Assembly (NCBI RefSeq): GCF_024199905.1
Contig: NZ_JANAFB010000021.1
Span: 1-61,957 of the forward strand
Source of the DNA: Rothia santali
GTDB lineage: Bacteria; Actinomycetota; Actinomycetes; Actinomycetales; Micrococcaceae
Reading direction: 5' to 3'
DNA length: 61,957 nucleotides
Positions within the stretch are counted from its first letter, which is position 1. The number at the start of each line of letters is the position of its first letter. A program made the translations under genes and the position numbers. Positions 45,061 to 53,548 of the stretch are shown piece by piece. The notes beneath the pieces were generated by a model. The model was not told the origin of the DNA, made no database searches, and worked only from the letters and a program-made list of their open reading frames with translations.

Positions 45061-47397
45061 ATGGCCCGGCAGACCGAGAAGGGGGCCGCGGCGGGGGCGG
45101 CGGTGGAGCGCCTCGAGGACCGCGCGCTCTCCCGCGTGCTGCACCACAGCACGGCGCAGGCCGTGGCCAAGCACCTGGACCTGCACACGGTGGGGGAGCT
45201 CCTCGAGCACTTCCCGCGCCGCTACCTGAGCCGCGGCCAGCTGACGAGCTTCGACGAGCTCGAGCTGGGCCAGGAGGCCTCCATCATCTCCCGGGTGGTC
45301 TCCGTGAGCACCCGCTCGCTGCACACCCGCCGCGGGTCGATCGCCGAGGTGCTGGTGACCGACCAGCTCGAGCCCTCGGCCCAGCCGCTGCTCCCGGTCC
45401 CCGACGCCGTCCCCGCGCCGGGCGGGCCGCGGCTGGACGCCCTGGCCCACGCCCCGGCCCCGGACGCGGCGTCGTCCTCCCCGGGCGCCACCATGTCCCT
45501 GACCTTCTTCAACGCCTTCACCGCGGCGAAGGACCTGACCCCCGGGGACCACGTGCTGTTCTCCGGGAAGGTCTCGGAGTTCCGCGGCCGGCTCACGCTG
45601 ACCAACCCGCACTACGCGGTGCTCTCGGACCTCGCCGCCGCGGGGGACCCGGACGAGGTCCCCCCGCCCATCCCGGTCTACCCGGCGGGGGCGAAGTTCA
45701 TGACCGACCGGGTCAGCGCCGCGGTCGCCGCGATGCTGTCCAAGGTCGACCTCGGCGAGTGCGAGGACCCCGTGCCCGCGGACCTGCGGCGCAGCTACCG
45801 CCTGATGCCAGCCGCGCGCGCCTACGAGGCGATCCACCGCCCGCGGGACGAAGAGGAGCACCACCGCGCCCTGCGCTACTTCCGCTTCCGGGAGGCGCTG
45901 GTCCTGCAGACCGTGCTGGCCCGGCGCGCGGCGGCCCTGGGCAGGCTGCACGCCCCGCGCTTCGCCCCGCGGTCCGGCGGCTGGCTGGAGCGCTTCGACG
46001 CCGCGCTGCCGTACGCGCTGACCGGGGGCCAGCGGCGGATCGGGGAGGAGGTCGCGGCAGACCTCGCGGCGGACCGGCCCATGAACCGGCTCCTGCAAGG
46101 CGACGTCGGCTCCGGCAAGACCCTGGTGGCGCTGCGGGCCATGCTGCAGGTCGCCGACGGCGGCGGCCAATCGGCCCTGCTCGCCCCCACCGAGGTCCTG
46201 GCGAGCCAGCACCACCGCTCGATCGTGTCCGCCCTGGGGGAGCTGGCCGCGCCCGAGGGGGGACTGTTCGAGGCGGAGGGGGTCGGCGTCGTGCTGCTCA
46301 CCGCCTCGATGCCGGCGGCCCGGCGGCGGGAGGCGCTCGCGCGGATCGCCAGCGGCGCGGCGCAGATCGTCATCGGCACGCACGCGCTGCTTGGGGAGAA
46401 GGTGAGCTTCGCGGACCTCGGGCTCGCGGTGGTGGACGAGCAGCACCGGTTCGGGGTGAACCAGCGGCACGCCCTGGGCGCCTCGGAGGGCACGGTGCCG
46501 CACCAGCTCGTCATGACCGCCACGCCGATCCCGCGCTCGGTCGCCATGACCGTGTTCGGCGACCTCGCGGTCTCGGTGCTGGACGAGATGCCGCCCGGGC
46601 GCCAGGAGGTGACCACGCACGTGGTCTCCCTCGCGGAGCACCCGGCCTGGGAGGGCCGGCTGTGGCGGCGCGCGCGGGAGGAGGTCGACGCCGGCCACGC
46701 CGTGTTCGTGGTGGTCCCCTCGATCGGCGGCGAGGGCAACGGCGGGTCCGGCTCTCGCTCGCGTGCAGGGGGCGAGTCCGGCCAGCTGCAGTCGGTCGAG
46801 GGGCTGAGCGCGGCGCTCGCGGCCCAGCCGGCCCTGCGCGGCGTCGAGGTCGGGGAGCTGCACGGCCGCATGGACGCCGAAGCCAAGGCCCGGGTCATGG
46901 ACCGGATGGTCGGCGGGGAGCTGCGGCTGCTGGTCGCCACGACCGTGATCGAGGTGGGCGTGGACGTCCCGGACGCCACCCTGATGATCATCATGGACGC
47001 GGACCGGCTCGGGATCTCGACGCTGCACCAGCTCCGGGGGCGCATCGGCCGCGGCTCGCTGCCGGGCACCTGCCTGCTCGTCACCGAGCAGGACGCCCAG
47101 GGCGCCTCCCGCCCGCGGCTCGACGCCGTGGCCTCCACGCGCGACGGCTTCGAGCTGTCCCGACTGGACCTGGAGCAGCGCCGCGAGGGCGACATCCTCG
47201 GCTCGAGCCAGTCCGGCAGCCGCTCGACGCTGAAGAACCTCTCGGTGCTCAAGCACCCCGAGATCATCGAGGCGGCGCGGCAGGACGCGCGGCGCCTGGT
47301 GGCCGAGGACCCGAGCCTGCGCGCCTGGCCGGACCTCGCCCGCGCCGCGGCCCGCGTGGGCGCGGACGAGCAGACCGAGTACCTGTACCAGGGGTAG
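45061..47397 (+). CDS. recG: ATP-dependent DNA helicase RecG
   Basis: The 778-residue helicase remodels stalled forks and Holliday junctions. The N-terminal wedge/OB domain (GEASII-like region; TFFNAFTAAKDLTPGDHVLFSGKV) is followed by Walker A LLQGDVGSGKTLVAL (about residue 343), the DEQH box VVDEQHRFG, MTATPIPRS, and motif VI LHQLRGRIGRGSLPG. Two family-atypical loops occur: a Pro/Ala-rich insert in the OB domain (about residues 105-140) and a Gly/Ser/Arg insert SIGGEGNGGSGSRSRAGG in domain 3. Confidence 0.95.
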   Translation: MARQTEKGAAAGAAVERLEDRALSRVLHHSTAQAVAKHLDLHTVGELLEHFPRRYLSRGQLTSFDELELGQEASIISRVVSVSTRSLHTRRGSIAEVLVTDQLEPSAQPLLPVPDAVPAPGGPRLDALAHAPAPDAASSSPGATMSLTFFNAFTAAKDLTPGDHVLFSGKVSEFRGRLTLTNPHYAVLSDLAAAGDPDEVPPPIPVYPAGAKFMTDRVSAAVAAMLSKVDLGECEDPVPADLRRSYRLMPAARAYEAIHRPRDEEEHHRALRYFRFREALVLQTVLARRAAALGRLHAPRFAPRSGGWLERFDAALPYALTGGQRRIGEEVAADLAADRPMNRLLQGDVGSGKTLVALRAMLQVADGGGQSALLAPTEVLASQHHRSIVSALGELAAPEGGLFEAEGVGVVLLTASMPAARRREALARIASGAAQIVIGTHALLGEKVSFADLGLAVVDEQHRFGVNQRHALGASEGTVPHQLVMTATPIPRSVAMTVFGDLAVSVLDEMPPGRQEVTTHVVSLAEHPAWEGRLWRRAREEVDAGHAVFVVVPSIGGEGNGGSGSRSRAGGESGQLQSVEGLSAALAAQPALRGVEVGELHGRMDAEAKARVMDRMVGGELRLLVATTVIEVGVDVPDATLMIIMDADRLGISTLHQLRGRIGRGSLPGTCLLVTEQDAQGASRPRLDAVASTRDGFELSRLDLEQRREGDILGSSQSGSRSTLKNLSVLKHPEIIEAARQDARRLVAEDPSLRAWPDLARAAARVGADEQTEYLYQG

Positions 47398-47473
47398 CCC
47401 GGCCGGAGCGGGACGCCTCGGCGGCAGGTCGCTTCACCGGCCGGGAAGCACGACGCCGCCGACGAGACGCCCA

Positions 47474-47509
47474 CGACCGAGACACCGAGCGAGACACCGA
47501 CCGAGAAGG
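47474..47509. repeat. 12-bp tandem repeat, three units, upstream of rsmD
   Basis: CGACCGAGACAC, CGAGCGAGACAC and CGACCGAGAAGG at 47474, 47486 and 47498. The last unit supplies the AGAAGGG ribosome site of rsmD. Confidence 0.75.
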
Positions 47510-47521
47510 GAGCACCCACCG

Positions 47522-48097
47522 ATGAGCAGGATCATCGCCGGCGCGGCGGGAGGCGCCCGCCTCGCACCCGTCAAGGGCCCGCACACCAGGCCCACGACCG
47601 ACCGGGTCAAGGAGGCGCTGTTCTCCCGCCTGGAGACCTACGACGTCCTCGCCGGCGCCCGCGTGCTGGACCTGTTCGCGGGATCCGGGGCGCTGGGCCT
47701 CGAGGCCGCGAGCCGCGGGGCGGCGGAGGTCACGCTCGTGGACCGCGACCGCGCCGCGCTGCGCTCCTGCGAGGCGAACCGGGCGGCCCTCGAGCGGGCC
47801 GGCTCGCCGGCGCGGATCACCGTCGCGGCGTCCCCGGTCCTGCCGTTCCTGCGCCACCGGGCGACGTCGGGCCCCTGGGACCTGGTCTTCCTGGACCCGC
47901 CCTACGACCTCCCCGAGGCCGAGCTCTCCGAGATCCTCGAGACGCTGGCCGGGACCCTGGCCGACGACGCCGTCCTGGTCGCCGAGCGCTCGGCGCGCAG
48001 CCCGGAGCCCGCCTGGGGCTCGAGCCTCGAGCGCTTCGCGCACCGCGCCTACGGGGAGACCGCCCTGTGGTTCGTGGAGCCCGTCTGCGGCGACTGA
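47522..48097 (+). CDS. rsmD: 16S rRNA (guanine(966)-N2)-methyltransferase
   Basis: The 191-residue SAM enzyme has RIIAGAAGGARL at the N-terminus, the SAM motif LDLFAGSGALGLEAASRGA (about 46-64) and the catalytic LDPPYD (about 125). It follows recG as usual. The customary next gene, coaD, is not here; a repeat and a convergent gene follow instead. Confidence 0.94.
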   Translation: MSRIIAGAAGGARLAPVKGPHTRPTTDRVKEALFSRLETYDVLAGARVLDLFAGSGALGLEAASRGAAEVTLVDRDRAALRSCEANRAALERAGSPARITVAASPVLPFLRHRATSGPWDLVFLDPPYDLPEAELSEILETLAGTLADDAVLVAERSARSPEPAWGSSLERFAHRAYGETALWFVEPVCGD

Positions 48098-48106
48098 GCG
48101 GATCCA

Positions 48107-48211
48107 GGGGCACTCGGCGCCGCGATGCGATGGCTGGCCAAGGGGTGCCCGGCGTCGTGATCCGGCGACCTGCTAGGGGGCGCCCGGCGTCGCGATCCGG
48201 CGGCCGGCCTC
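48107..48211. repeat. 35-bp tandem repeat, three units, spanning the 3' end of the MenD-aminotransferase gene
   Basis: Units start at 48107, 48142 and 48177, exactly 35 bases apart. The second and third share GGGG(T/C)GCCCGGCGTCG and GATCCGGCG(A/G)CC. The third is the end of the coding region (residues ending RIATPGAP); the others repeat it beyond the stop. Confidence 0.8.
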
Positions 48212-50197
48212 GCGGAGCACCTCGGGCCGCTTGCAGAAGGCCAGGCGCACCCAGTCCCGGTAGGCCGAGCGGCGCTCCGGCCCCGCGAAGGCCGTGAGGG
48301 GAACCACCGCGACCCCGGCGCGCTCGGGCAGCTGCCGGGCGAAGGACTCGCCGTCGTGGGCCCAACCGACCGCCTCGGGGTCCACCCGCGCCACCGCGAA
48401 GAAGGTGCCCTGCGGGACCACGGGCGCGAGCACGCTGCCGACGAGCCCGTCCAGGAGGATCCGCCGCTGCTCCCGGTAGCCCTCCAGCCAGCGGGCGTAG
48501 AAGCCCTCGGTGCGGGCCCAGCGGAGGGCCGCGGCGACCGCCGCCTGCAGCGGCGCCGCCGCCGAGTGCGAGAGGTACCCCTTGGCGACCCGGATGCCGC
48601 GGGTCAGCTCGGGCGGGGCGATGACCCAGCCCACGCGCCAACCCGTCACGGAGAGGGTCTTCGACGCCGAGGAGACCCGCAGCGTGCGCCCCCGGGCCCC
48701 GGGCAGCGCGGCGATGTCCACGGGGGAGCCCTCGAAGACCAGGTGCTCGTAGACCGAGTCGGTGAGGATCAGGGCGTCGAACTCCTCGGCCAGCAGCGCC
48801 ACCTGCCGCAGCAGCTCCTCGCCGAAGACGGTGCCCGTGGGGTTGTGCGGGTCGTTGACCACCACCATGCGGGTCCGCTCGGAGAAGGCCGCGCGCAGCC
48901 GCTCCGGGTCGACGTCGAAGGCGGGCGGCAGCATCGGCACCGCGACGACCTCGGCCCCGGCCAGGCCCGCGACGGCCGGGTAGAGGTCGTAGGAGGGCTC
49001 GAAGACGACCACCTCGTCGCCGGGGGAGAGGAACGCGAGCATGGTCGCCGTCAGCCCCTCGGTGGCGCCCGCGGTCACCGTGACCTCGGCGTCGGGGTCC
49101 GGGGCGCGGCGGCCGCCCAGCTCCTCGTGGCGGGAGATCTCGCGGCGCAGCTCGGGGTCCGCCCACGCCATGGGCTGGGGCAGGTAGATCACGGACTCGA
49201 CGGCATCGGAGTCGAGCAGGCGCGCGACCGGCCGGGACAGCGTCGGGCGCCCGAAGAGCACGATGCGCTCGACCCGCTGCCCGAGCGCCCCGCCGAGCAG
49301 CAGGCGGTAGGCGGCGATCGCCGAGGGGCCGGAGCGGGCGTTGGAGGAGGGCTCGGCGAGCAGGGGCAGGCCGCGGGACTCGGCGAAGAGCCGGGCGAGG
49401 GGGCCGGCGCCGTCGCCGGCGATGACCACGGTGCGGCGGGCGGCGTCGTCCTCCACCGAGGCGAAGGCCAGGGCCTGGGCCGCCGTGCGGTCGACCGCCC
49501 GGGGGGCCTCCGGCGCCTCGTAGCCGGTCAGGGACGCGGCCCACTCCCGCAGCGTCTCGCGCATCCGCGTCTCGGGGGTCAGGGGGTCGTCGAAGGCGAG
49601 GTTGATCTGCACCGGGCCGCGCGGCAGGAGCGAGGGGCGCTCCCAGTCTCGGGCGTCGCGGCCGGTCAGGGCCGCCAGGCAGGCGTTGAAGCCGGCCGTC
49701 TGCTGGCCGGGCGTCTCCTCCGGGTAGGAGGTGAGGTCCACCGAGGCGCGCGCGTGCTGGGCGAACAGGCCCGGCTGCCGCGTGGTCTGGTTGGCGCCGG
49801 TCCCGCGCAGCCGGGGCGGGCGGTCCGCGGAGAGGATCGCGAGCGGTGCCTCCGAGTGGCTGGCCTCCATCACGGCGGGCATCAGCTCCCCCACCGCGGT
49901 GCCCGAGGTCGTCACGATCCCGACCGGGCGGCCCAGCGCCTCCGCGAGCCCGAGGGCGGTGAAGCCGGCGGCGCGCTCGTCGATGCGCACGTGCACGGTC
50001 ACGACGTCGTTCTCCGCGAGCGCGGCCAGCGCGTAGGCCAGCGGCGCCGAACGCGACCCCGGCGCCAGCACGACGTGGTCCATGCCGGAGCGGATCAGGG
50101 TGTCCAGCACCGACACCGCGGTCAGGAAGGCGTCCGGGCCTGTCTCCTGGGCGCTCGGCGGGGCGGGTTCTGGCGGGGTGGTTCGGCTTGTCACCAT
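48173..50197 (-). CDS. Chimera: N-terminal MenD (about 325 residues) joined in frame to a class I/II aminotransferase
   Basis: The 674-residue ORF has no internal stop. Residues 1 to about 325 are MenD (SEPHCHC synthase): VLAPGSRSAPLAYAL, RIDERAAGFTALGLA, TSGTAVGELMPAVMEASHSEAPL, SADRPPRLRGTGANQT, RGPVQINLAF and LFGRPTLSRPVARLL. It then switches at about 'WADP/ELRREISRHEE' to a PLP aminotransferase: VTVTAGATEGLTATM, PHNPTGTVF, DSVYEHLVFEG, SASKTLSVTGWRVGW (PLP Lys) and LAFCKRPEVL. MenD's C-terminal ThDP-binding domain and the aminotransferase's first 70-80 residues are missing. Either a real deletion fused two neighbours or the assembly lost a segment. MenD activity is unlikely as it stands; aminotransferase activity is uncertain. 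Confidence 0.8.
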   Translation of the reverse strand: MVTSRTTPPEPAPPSAQETGPDAFLTAVSVLDTLIRSGMDHVVLAPGSRSAPLAYALAALAENDVVTVHVRIDERAAGFTALGLAEALGRPVGIVTTSGTAVGELMPAVMEASHSEAPLAILSADRPPRLRGTGANQTTRQPGLFAQHARASVDLTSYPEETPGQQTAGFNACLAALTGRDARDWERPSLLPRGPVQINLAFDDPLTPETRMRETLREWAASLTGYEAPEAPRAVDRTAAQALAFASVEDDAARRTVVIAGDGAGPLARLFAESRGLPLLAEPSSNARSGPSAIAAYRLLLGGALGQRVERIVLFGRPTLSRPVARLLDSDAVESVIYLPQPMAWADPELRREISRHEELGGRRAPDPDAEVTVTAGATEGLTATMLAFLSPGDEVVVFEPSYDLYPAVAGLAGAEVVAVPMLPPAFDVDPERLRAAFSERTRMVVVNDPHNPTGTVFGEELLRQVALLAEEFDALILTDSVYEHLVFEGSPVDIAALPGARGRTLRVSSASKTLSVTGWRVGWVIAPPELTRGIRVAKGYLSHSAAAPLQAAVAAALRWARTEGFYARWLEGYREQRRILLDGLVGSVLAPVVPQGTFFAVARVDPEAVGWAHDGESFARQLPERAGVAVVPLTAFAGPERRSAYRDWVRLAFCKRPEVLREAGRRIATPGAP

Positions 50198-50310
50198 AGC
50201 TACTTTACGCTCGTCACGCCGGGCATGGAGGAGCGGGCGGCGGTGATCCGGAATACCTTTGTCTGATGCGGTGCGGGGACGGCCGGCGGGGCGGCGCTCG
50301 GCCCGGCAGG

Positions 50311-51357
50311 TCAGCCCAGGAGGTGGTCGGGCAGCTGCGCGACGGAGGCCAGGACCGCGGGCCGGTGGCCGGCCGGGGCGGAGTCCCGCGGGAGCGAGGA
50401 GGCGATCGCGATCAGGTCCATGCCGGCGCCCAGGGCCGCGGCCCGGTCGGCCGCCGAGTCGCCGACGTAGACGGTCGAGGCCGGGCCGATCCCGGAGGCC
50501 GCGAGGCGTTCCAGTGCGGGGACGAAGACCCGGGGGTCGGGCTTGTGCCGCTGCGTCATGTCGGCGCCCTGGATCGTTGCGAAGCGGCCCAGGGGGAAGC
50601 CGATGGTGCGCATCTGCGCCCGGGCGCGCGCCGTGTTGGTGGAGGTCACGACCCCCAGGAGGAGCCCGGCATCGGCCAGGCGCTCGACCGCGCGGATCGC
50701 GCCCGGGATCTCCGTCTTCGGGTAGTGCGCCTCGAGGGCCTCGTTGTCGGCGCGCATCTGCTCGAGCGACGCGGAGTTCCGGTACAGCTCGGAGATCATG
50801 ACGTCGAAGGGCTTGCCCCAGGACGCCTCGAGCTCCTCGTCCGTCAGTTCGAAGCCGTAGAACTGGCGGGTCACCTGCCGCGCGTGCTCCCACTTGACCT
50901 CGCGGGTGTCCACCAGCGTGTCGTCCAGGTCGAAGAGCACGGCGCGCGGCCGCGGGGCCTCCCGGCGCACCAGGCCGTCCCCCACCAGCCGCTCGAGGAC
51001 GCCCCGGGCCCCGCCCGAGAGCGAGTCCGCCTCCGCGAGGGTGACCCACGCGATCTCCTCGATCTCGCTGTGCGGGCCGAGCGAGCCCTCGTGGCCGCCC
51101 TCGTAGCAGGTCATGCGCACGGTCACGCCGGGCTTGCCGTACGCGGGCGCCTCGTGCACCAGGCGGTGGCTCAGGCCCTCCGGGGCAACCTCGACGCCGA
51201 GCTCCTCGCGGACCTCGCGGACCAGCGCCTGCGCGTCGCTCTCGCCCTCCTCGCGCTTGCCGCCGGGCAGGTAGAAGGCGTCGCGCCCCCGCGAGCGGGC
51301 CACCAGGAGGCGGCCGTCGAGCACACAGATCCACGCGAGCTTGTCGATGACGGCCAC
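50311..51357 (-). CDS. NUDIX hydrolase-HAD phosphatase fusion
   Basis: 348 residues in two domains. Residues 1-130 are NUDIX, with the full box GKREEGESDAQALVREVREELGV (about 33-55). Residues 137-348 are HAD type with motif I VLFDLDDTLVDT, motif II VVTSTNT, motif III Lys in RHKPDP and motif IV VYVGDSAADRAAA. The joined enzymes suggest stepwise cleavage of a nucleoside diphosphate derivative or flavin-like pyrophosphate, then phosphate removal (inference). The HAD half resembles AraL/PpaX-like phosphatases. ATG 51357 is clear. It precedes the MenD chimera by 113 bases. Confidence 0.88.
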   Translation of the reverse strand: MAVIDKLAWICVLDGRLLVARSRGRDAFYLPGGKREEGESDAQALVREVREELGVEVAPEGLSHRLVHEAPAYGKPGVTVRMTCYEGGHEGSLGPHSEIEEIAWVTLAEADSLSGGARGVLERLVGDGLVRREAPRPRAVLFDLDDTLVDTREVKWEHARQVTRQFYGFELTDEELEASWGKPFDVMISELYRNSASLEQMRADNEALEAHYPKTEIPGAIRAVERLADAGLLLGVVTSTNTARARAQMRTIGFPLGRFATIQGADMTQRHKPDPRVFVPALERLAASGIGPASTVYVGDSAADRAAALGAGMDLIAIASSLPRDSAPAGHRPAVLASVAQLPDHLLG

Positions 51358-51433
51358 GGCGCATCCTTCCGGCGAAAACTACAGGTTCCGCCGAAAGGAT
51401 ACTCCCCTTGGAAGGCCGTGAGCCCCGTGTTCG

Positions 51434-53548
51434 CTAGGGCCGATACACCTGGACCACCGCGGGGCGGGGCCCGCGGACCTGGCCGGGCGCGGGCGTCGCG
51501 CGTTCCGGCACGTAGTCCGGGAAGAAGGAGCTGGGCGCGGCGTGCGAGCCGTCCTCCCCCGGGTGCTGCACGGCCACGTAGACCATGTTCTCGGCGTCGT
51601 GTACGACCGGCCCGCACGTCTCGGCTTCGACCGGCACCGAGAGGAACTGCTCGACCCGGCCGCGCTCGCCGCCCTCCAGGCCCACGCGGAACAGCCCGTC
51701 GTTGTACCCGATGTTCGACGGCGCGCCGTCGGTCGAGATCCACAGGCGCCCGGTCGAGTCGAAGGCCAGGTTGTCCGGGCAGGAGATCGGCGAGACGCGC
51801 GCGGGGTCGAACCCGGCGAAGTAGGCCGAGGAGTCCTCGGCCGGGTCGCCGCAGACCAGGAGGATGCTCCAGTCGAAGCGCTCCGCGACCGCGCTCCCGC
51901 CCCGCTCCGAGAGCTCGAGGACGTGGCCGTCCCGGTTCTTGGTCCGCGGGTTGGCCTCGTCGGCGGGGAGCTCCTCGGACAGATTGCGGTCCTTCGCCCC
52001 GCGGTCGGTGTTGTTGGTCAGGGCGACGTAGACCAGGCCGCTCACGGGCGAGGGCTCGACGTCCTCGGGGCGGTCCATCGCGGTGGCCCCGACGGCGTCG
52101 CCCGCGGCCCGGGTGTTGACCAGCACCTGGTCGATGCTCATCCCGGGGACGGCCGAGGCGCCGTCGCGGGTCAGCGGGATCCACTCGCCGGTGCCGTCGA
52201 ACGCCCCGTCCGAGGGCAGCCCGCCCTCGCCGTCGATCTCCCCGGCCGGGGAGTTGCCGGCGAACTTAGCGACGAAGAGGTCCCCGTGGTCCAGCAGCGT
52301 GCGGTTGTGGGCGGCGTCGCCCTCCCGGTAGGCGTCGCGGGAGACGAACTTGTAGAGGTACTCGAAGCGGCTGTCGTCGCCCATGTAGGCGACCACCCGG
52401 CCGGTGGCGGGGTCCACGCGGACGTTGGCGCCCTCGTGCTTGAAGCGGCCCAGGGCCGTGCGCTTGACCGGGGTCGACGTCGGGTCCTGCGGGTCCACCT
52501 CCACGATCCAGCCGAAGCGGTTGGCCTCGTTGCGGCACCCCTCCAGCCCCAGGTTCCAGCGCCTCTGCACGCTCTCCCAGCCGTGGGCGGTGGGCGAGGC
52601 GGTGATCTCGAAGCGCTTCTCCTCCTCGGTCGGGGAGCCGACGAAGTAGGAGTTGACGTTCTCCTCCCCGGACAGGACCGTGCCCCACGGCGTCACGCCG
52701 CCGGAGCAGTTGTTGAGCGTGCCCAGCACGGTGGTCCCGGCCGGGTCCTCCTCGGTGCGCAGCAGCTCCGAGCCAGCGGCCGGGCCCGAGAGCCGGAAGG
52801 GGGTGTCCAGGTGGATGCGGCGGTTCCGGGCACCGCCGACGACGTAGCTCCACGGCCCGCCGGCCTCCTCGCGGACCAGCTCCACGACCGACATCCCGTG
52901 CGCGGCCATCGCCGCCCGGCGCAGCTCGCGCCCCCGCGTGGACCACTGGGCGGCCGGGAACATGACCTCCTCGTTGGTGTACTCGTGGTTGCACACCAGG
53001 AGGCCGGTCAGCGCGCCGGGGCCGTCCGGCAGGATCGCCAGGAAGTCGTTGTTGTAGCCGAACTGCTGGGCCTGGGCCTCGGCCGTCTGGTGCTCCGGGT
53101 CCAGGGCGGGGGCGCCGGGGAACAGCGGGTCGCCCCAGCGGACGATCGGCTCCCACGCCCAGCCGCCGGGCACGGTCAGCTCGTCGACGTCGCTCGGGAC
53201 CGGGTCGATGGCCCCGAAGGAGAACGGGACGCCGACGCCGTCGGGGGGCCCCGCGGGGCCGCCCCCGGGGCCGCCGCGCGCCGCCTCGGCTCCCCCGACG
53301 ACGACGGCCGCGGCGGCGCCGATCCCCAGCGCCGCCCGCCGGGACAGCGCCGTCTGCGCGACGTCCCGGAAGTAGCCGTTGCCGCTGGAGTTGGCCACCG
53401 GCTCCGCGCACGCATTGCCGCACTTGAGCAGGCACGTGACGGCGGAGCGCTTCCCGCGCACGTGCTCGGCCATCGCGAGCAGTCCTCGGCGCGAGGGCAG
53501 CGGCAGCGGCGTGGTCGGTGCGGTCCCCGGGGTCAGGGGTGCGTTCAC
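51434..53548 (-). CDS. phoX: PhoX-family alkaline phosphatase (DUF839)
   Basis: 704 residues starting at GTG 53548 behind GGAGGAA. The N-terminal arm has the actinobacterial PhoX pattern CLLKCGNACAEP and GNGYFRDV, then SRRAALGIGAAAAVVVGG, a Tat-type signal, so it should be exported folded. The body has NHEYTNEEVMFP, GGVTPWGTVLSGEENVN, GRFKHEGANVRV, MGDDSRFEYLYKFVS and SCPDNLAFDSTGRLWIS, the metal-binding beta-propeller typical of PhoX. It releases phosphate from esters at the cell surface, normally under phosphate limitation. The start overlaps the menC stop (GTGA). Confidence 0.9.
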   Translation of the reverse strand: MNAPLTPGTAPTTPLPLPSRRGLLAMAEHVRGKRSAVTCLLKCGNACAEPVANSSGNGYFRDVAQTALSRRAALGIGAAAAVVVGGAEAARGGPGGGPAGPPDGVGVPFSFGAIDPVPSDVDELTVPGGWAWEPIVRWGDPLFPGAPALDPEHQTAEAQAQQFGYNNDFLAILPDGPGALTGLLVCNHEYTNEEVMFPAAQWSTRGRELRRAAMAAHGMSVVELVREEAGGPWSYVVGGARNRRIHLDTPFRLSGPAAGSELLRTEEDPAGTTVLGTLNNCSGGVTPWGTVLSGEENVNSYFVGSPTEEEKRFEITASPTAHGWESVQRRWNLGLEGCRNEANRFGWIVEVDPQDPTSTPVKRTALGRFKHEGANVRVDPATGRVVAYMGDDSRFEYLYKFVSRDAYREGDAAHNRTLLDHGDLFVAKFAGNSPAGEIDGEGGLPSDGAFDGTGEWIPLTRDGASAVPGMSIDQVLVNTRAAGDAVGATAMDRPEDVEPSPVSGLVYVALTNNTDRGAKDRNLSEELPADEANPRTKNRDGHVLELSERGGSAVAERFDWSILLVCGDPAEDSSAYFAGFDPARVSPISCPDNLAFDSTGRLWISTDGAPSNIGYNDGLFRVGLEGGERGRVEQFLSVPVEAETCGPVVHDAENMVYVAVQHPGEDGSHAAPSSFFPDYVPERATPAPGQVRGPRPAVVQVYRP

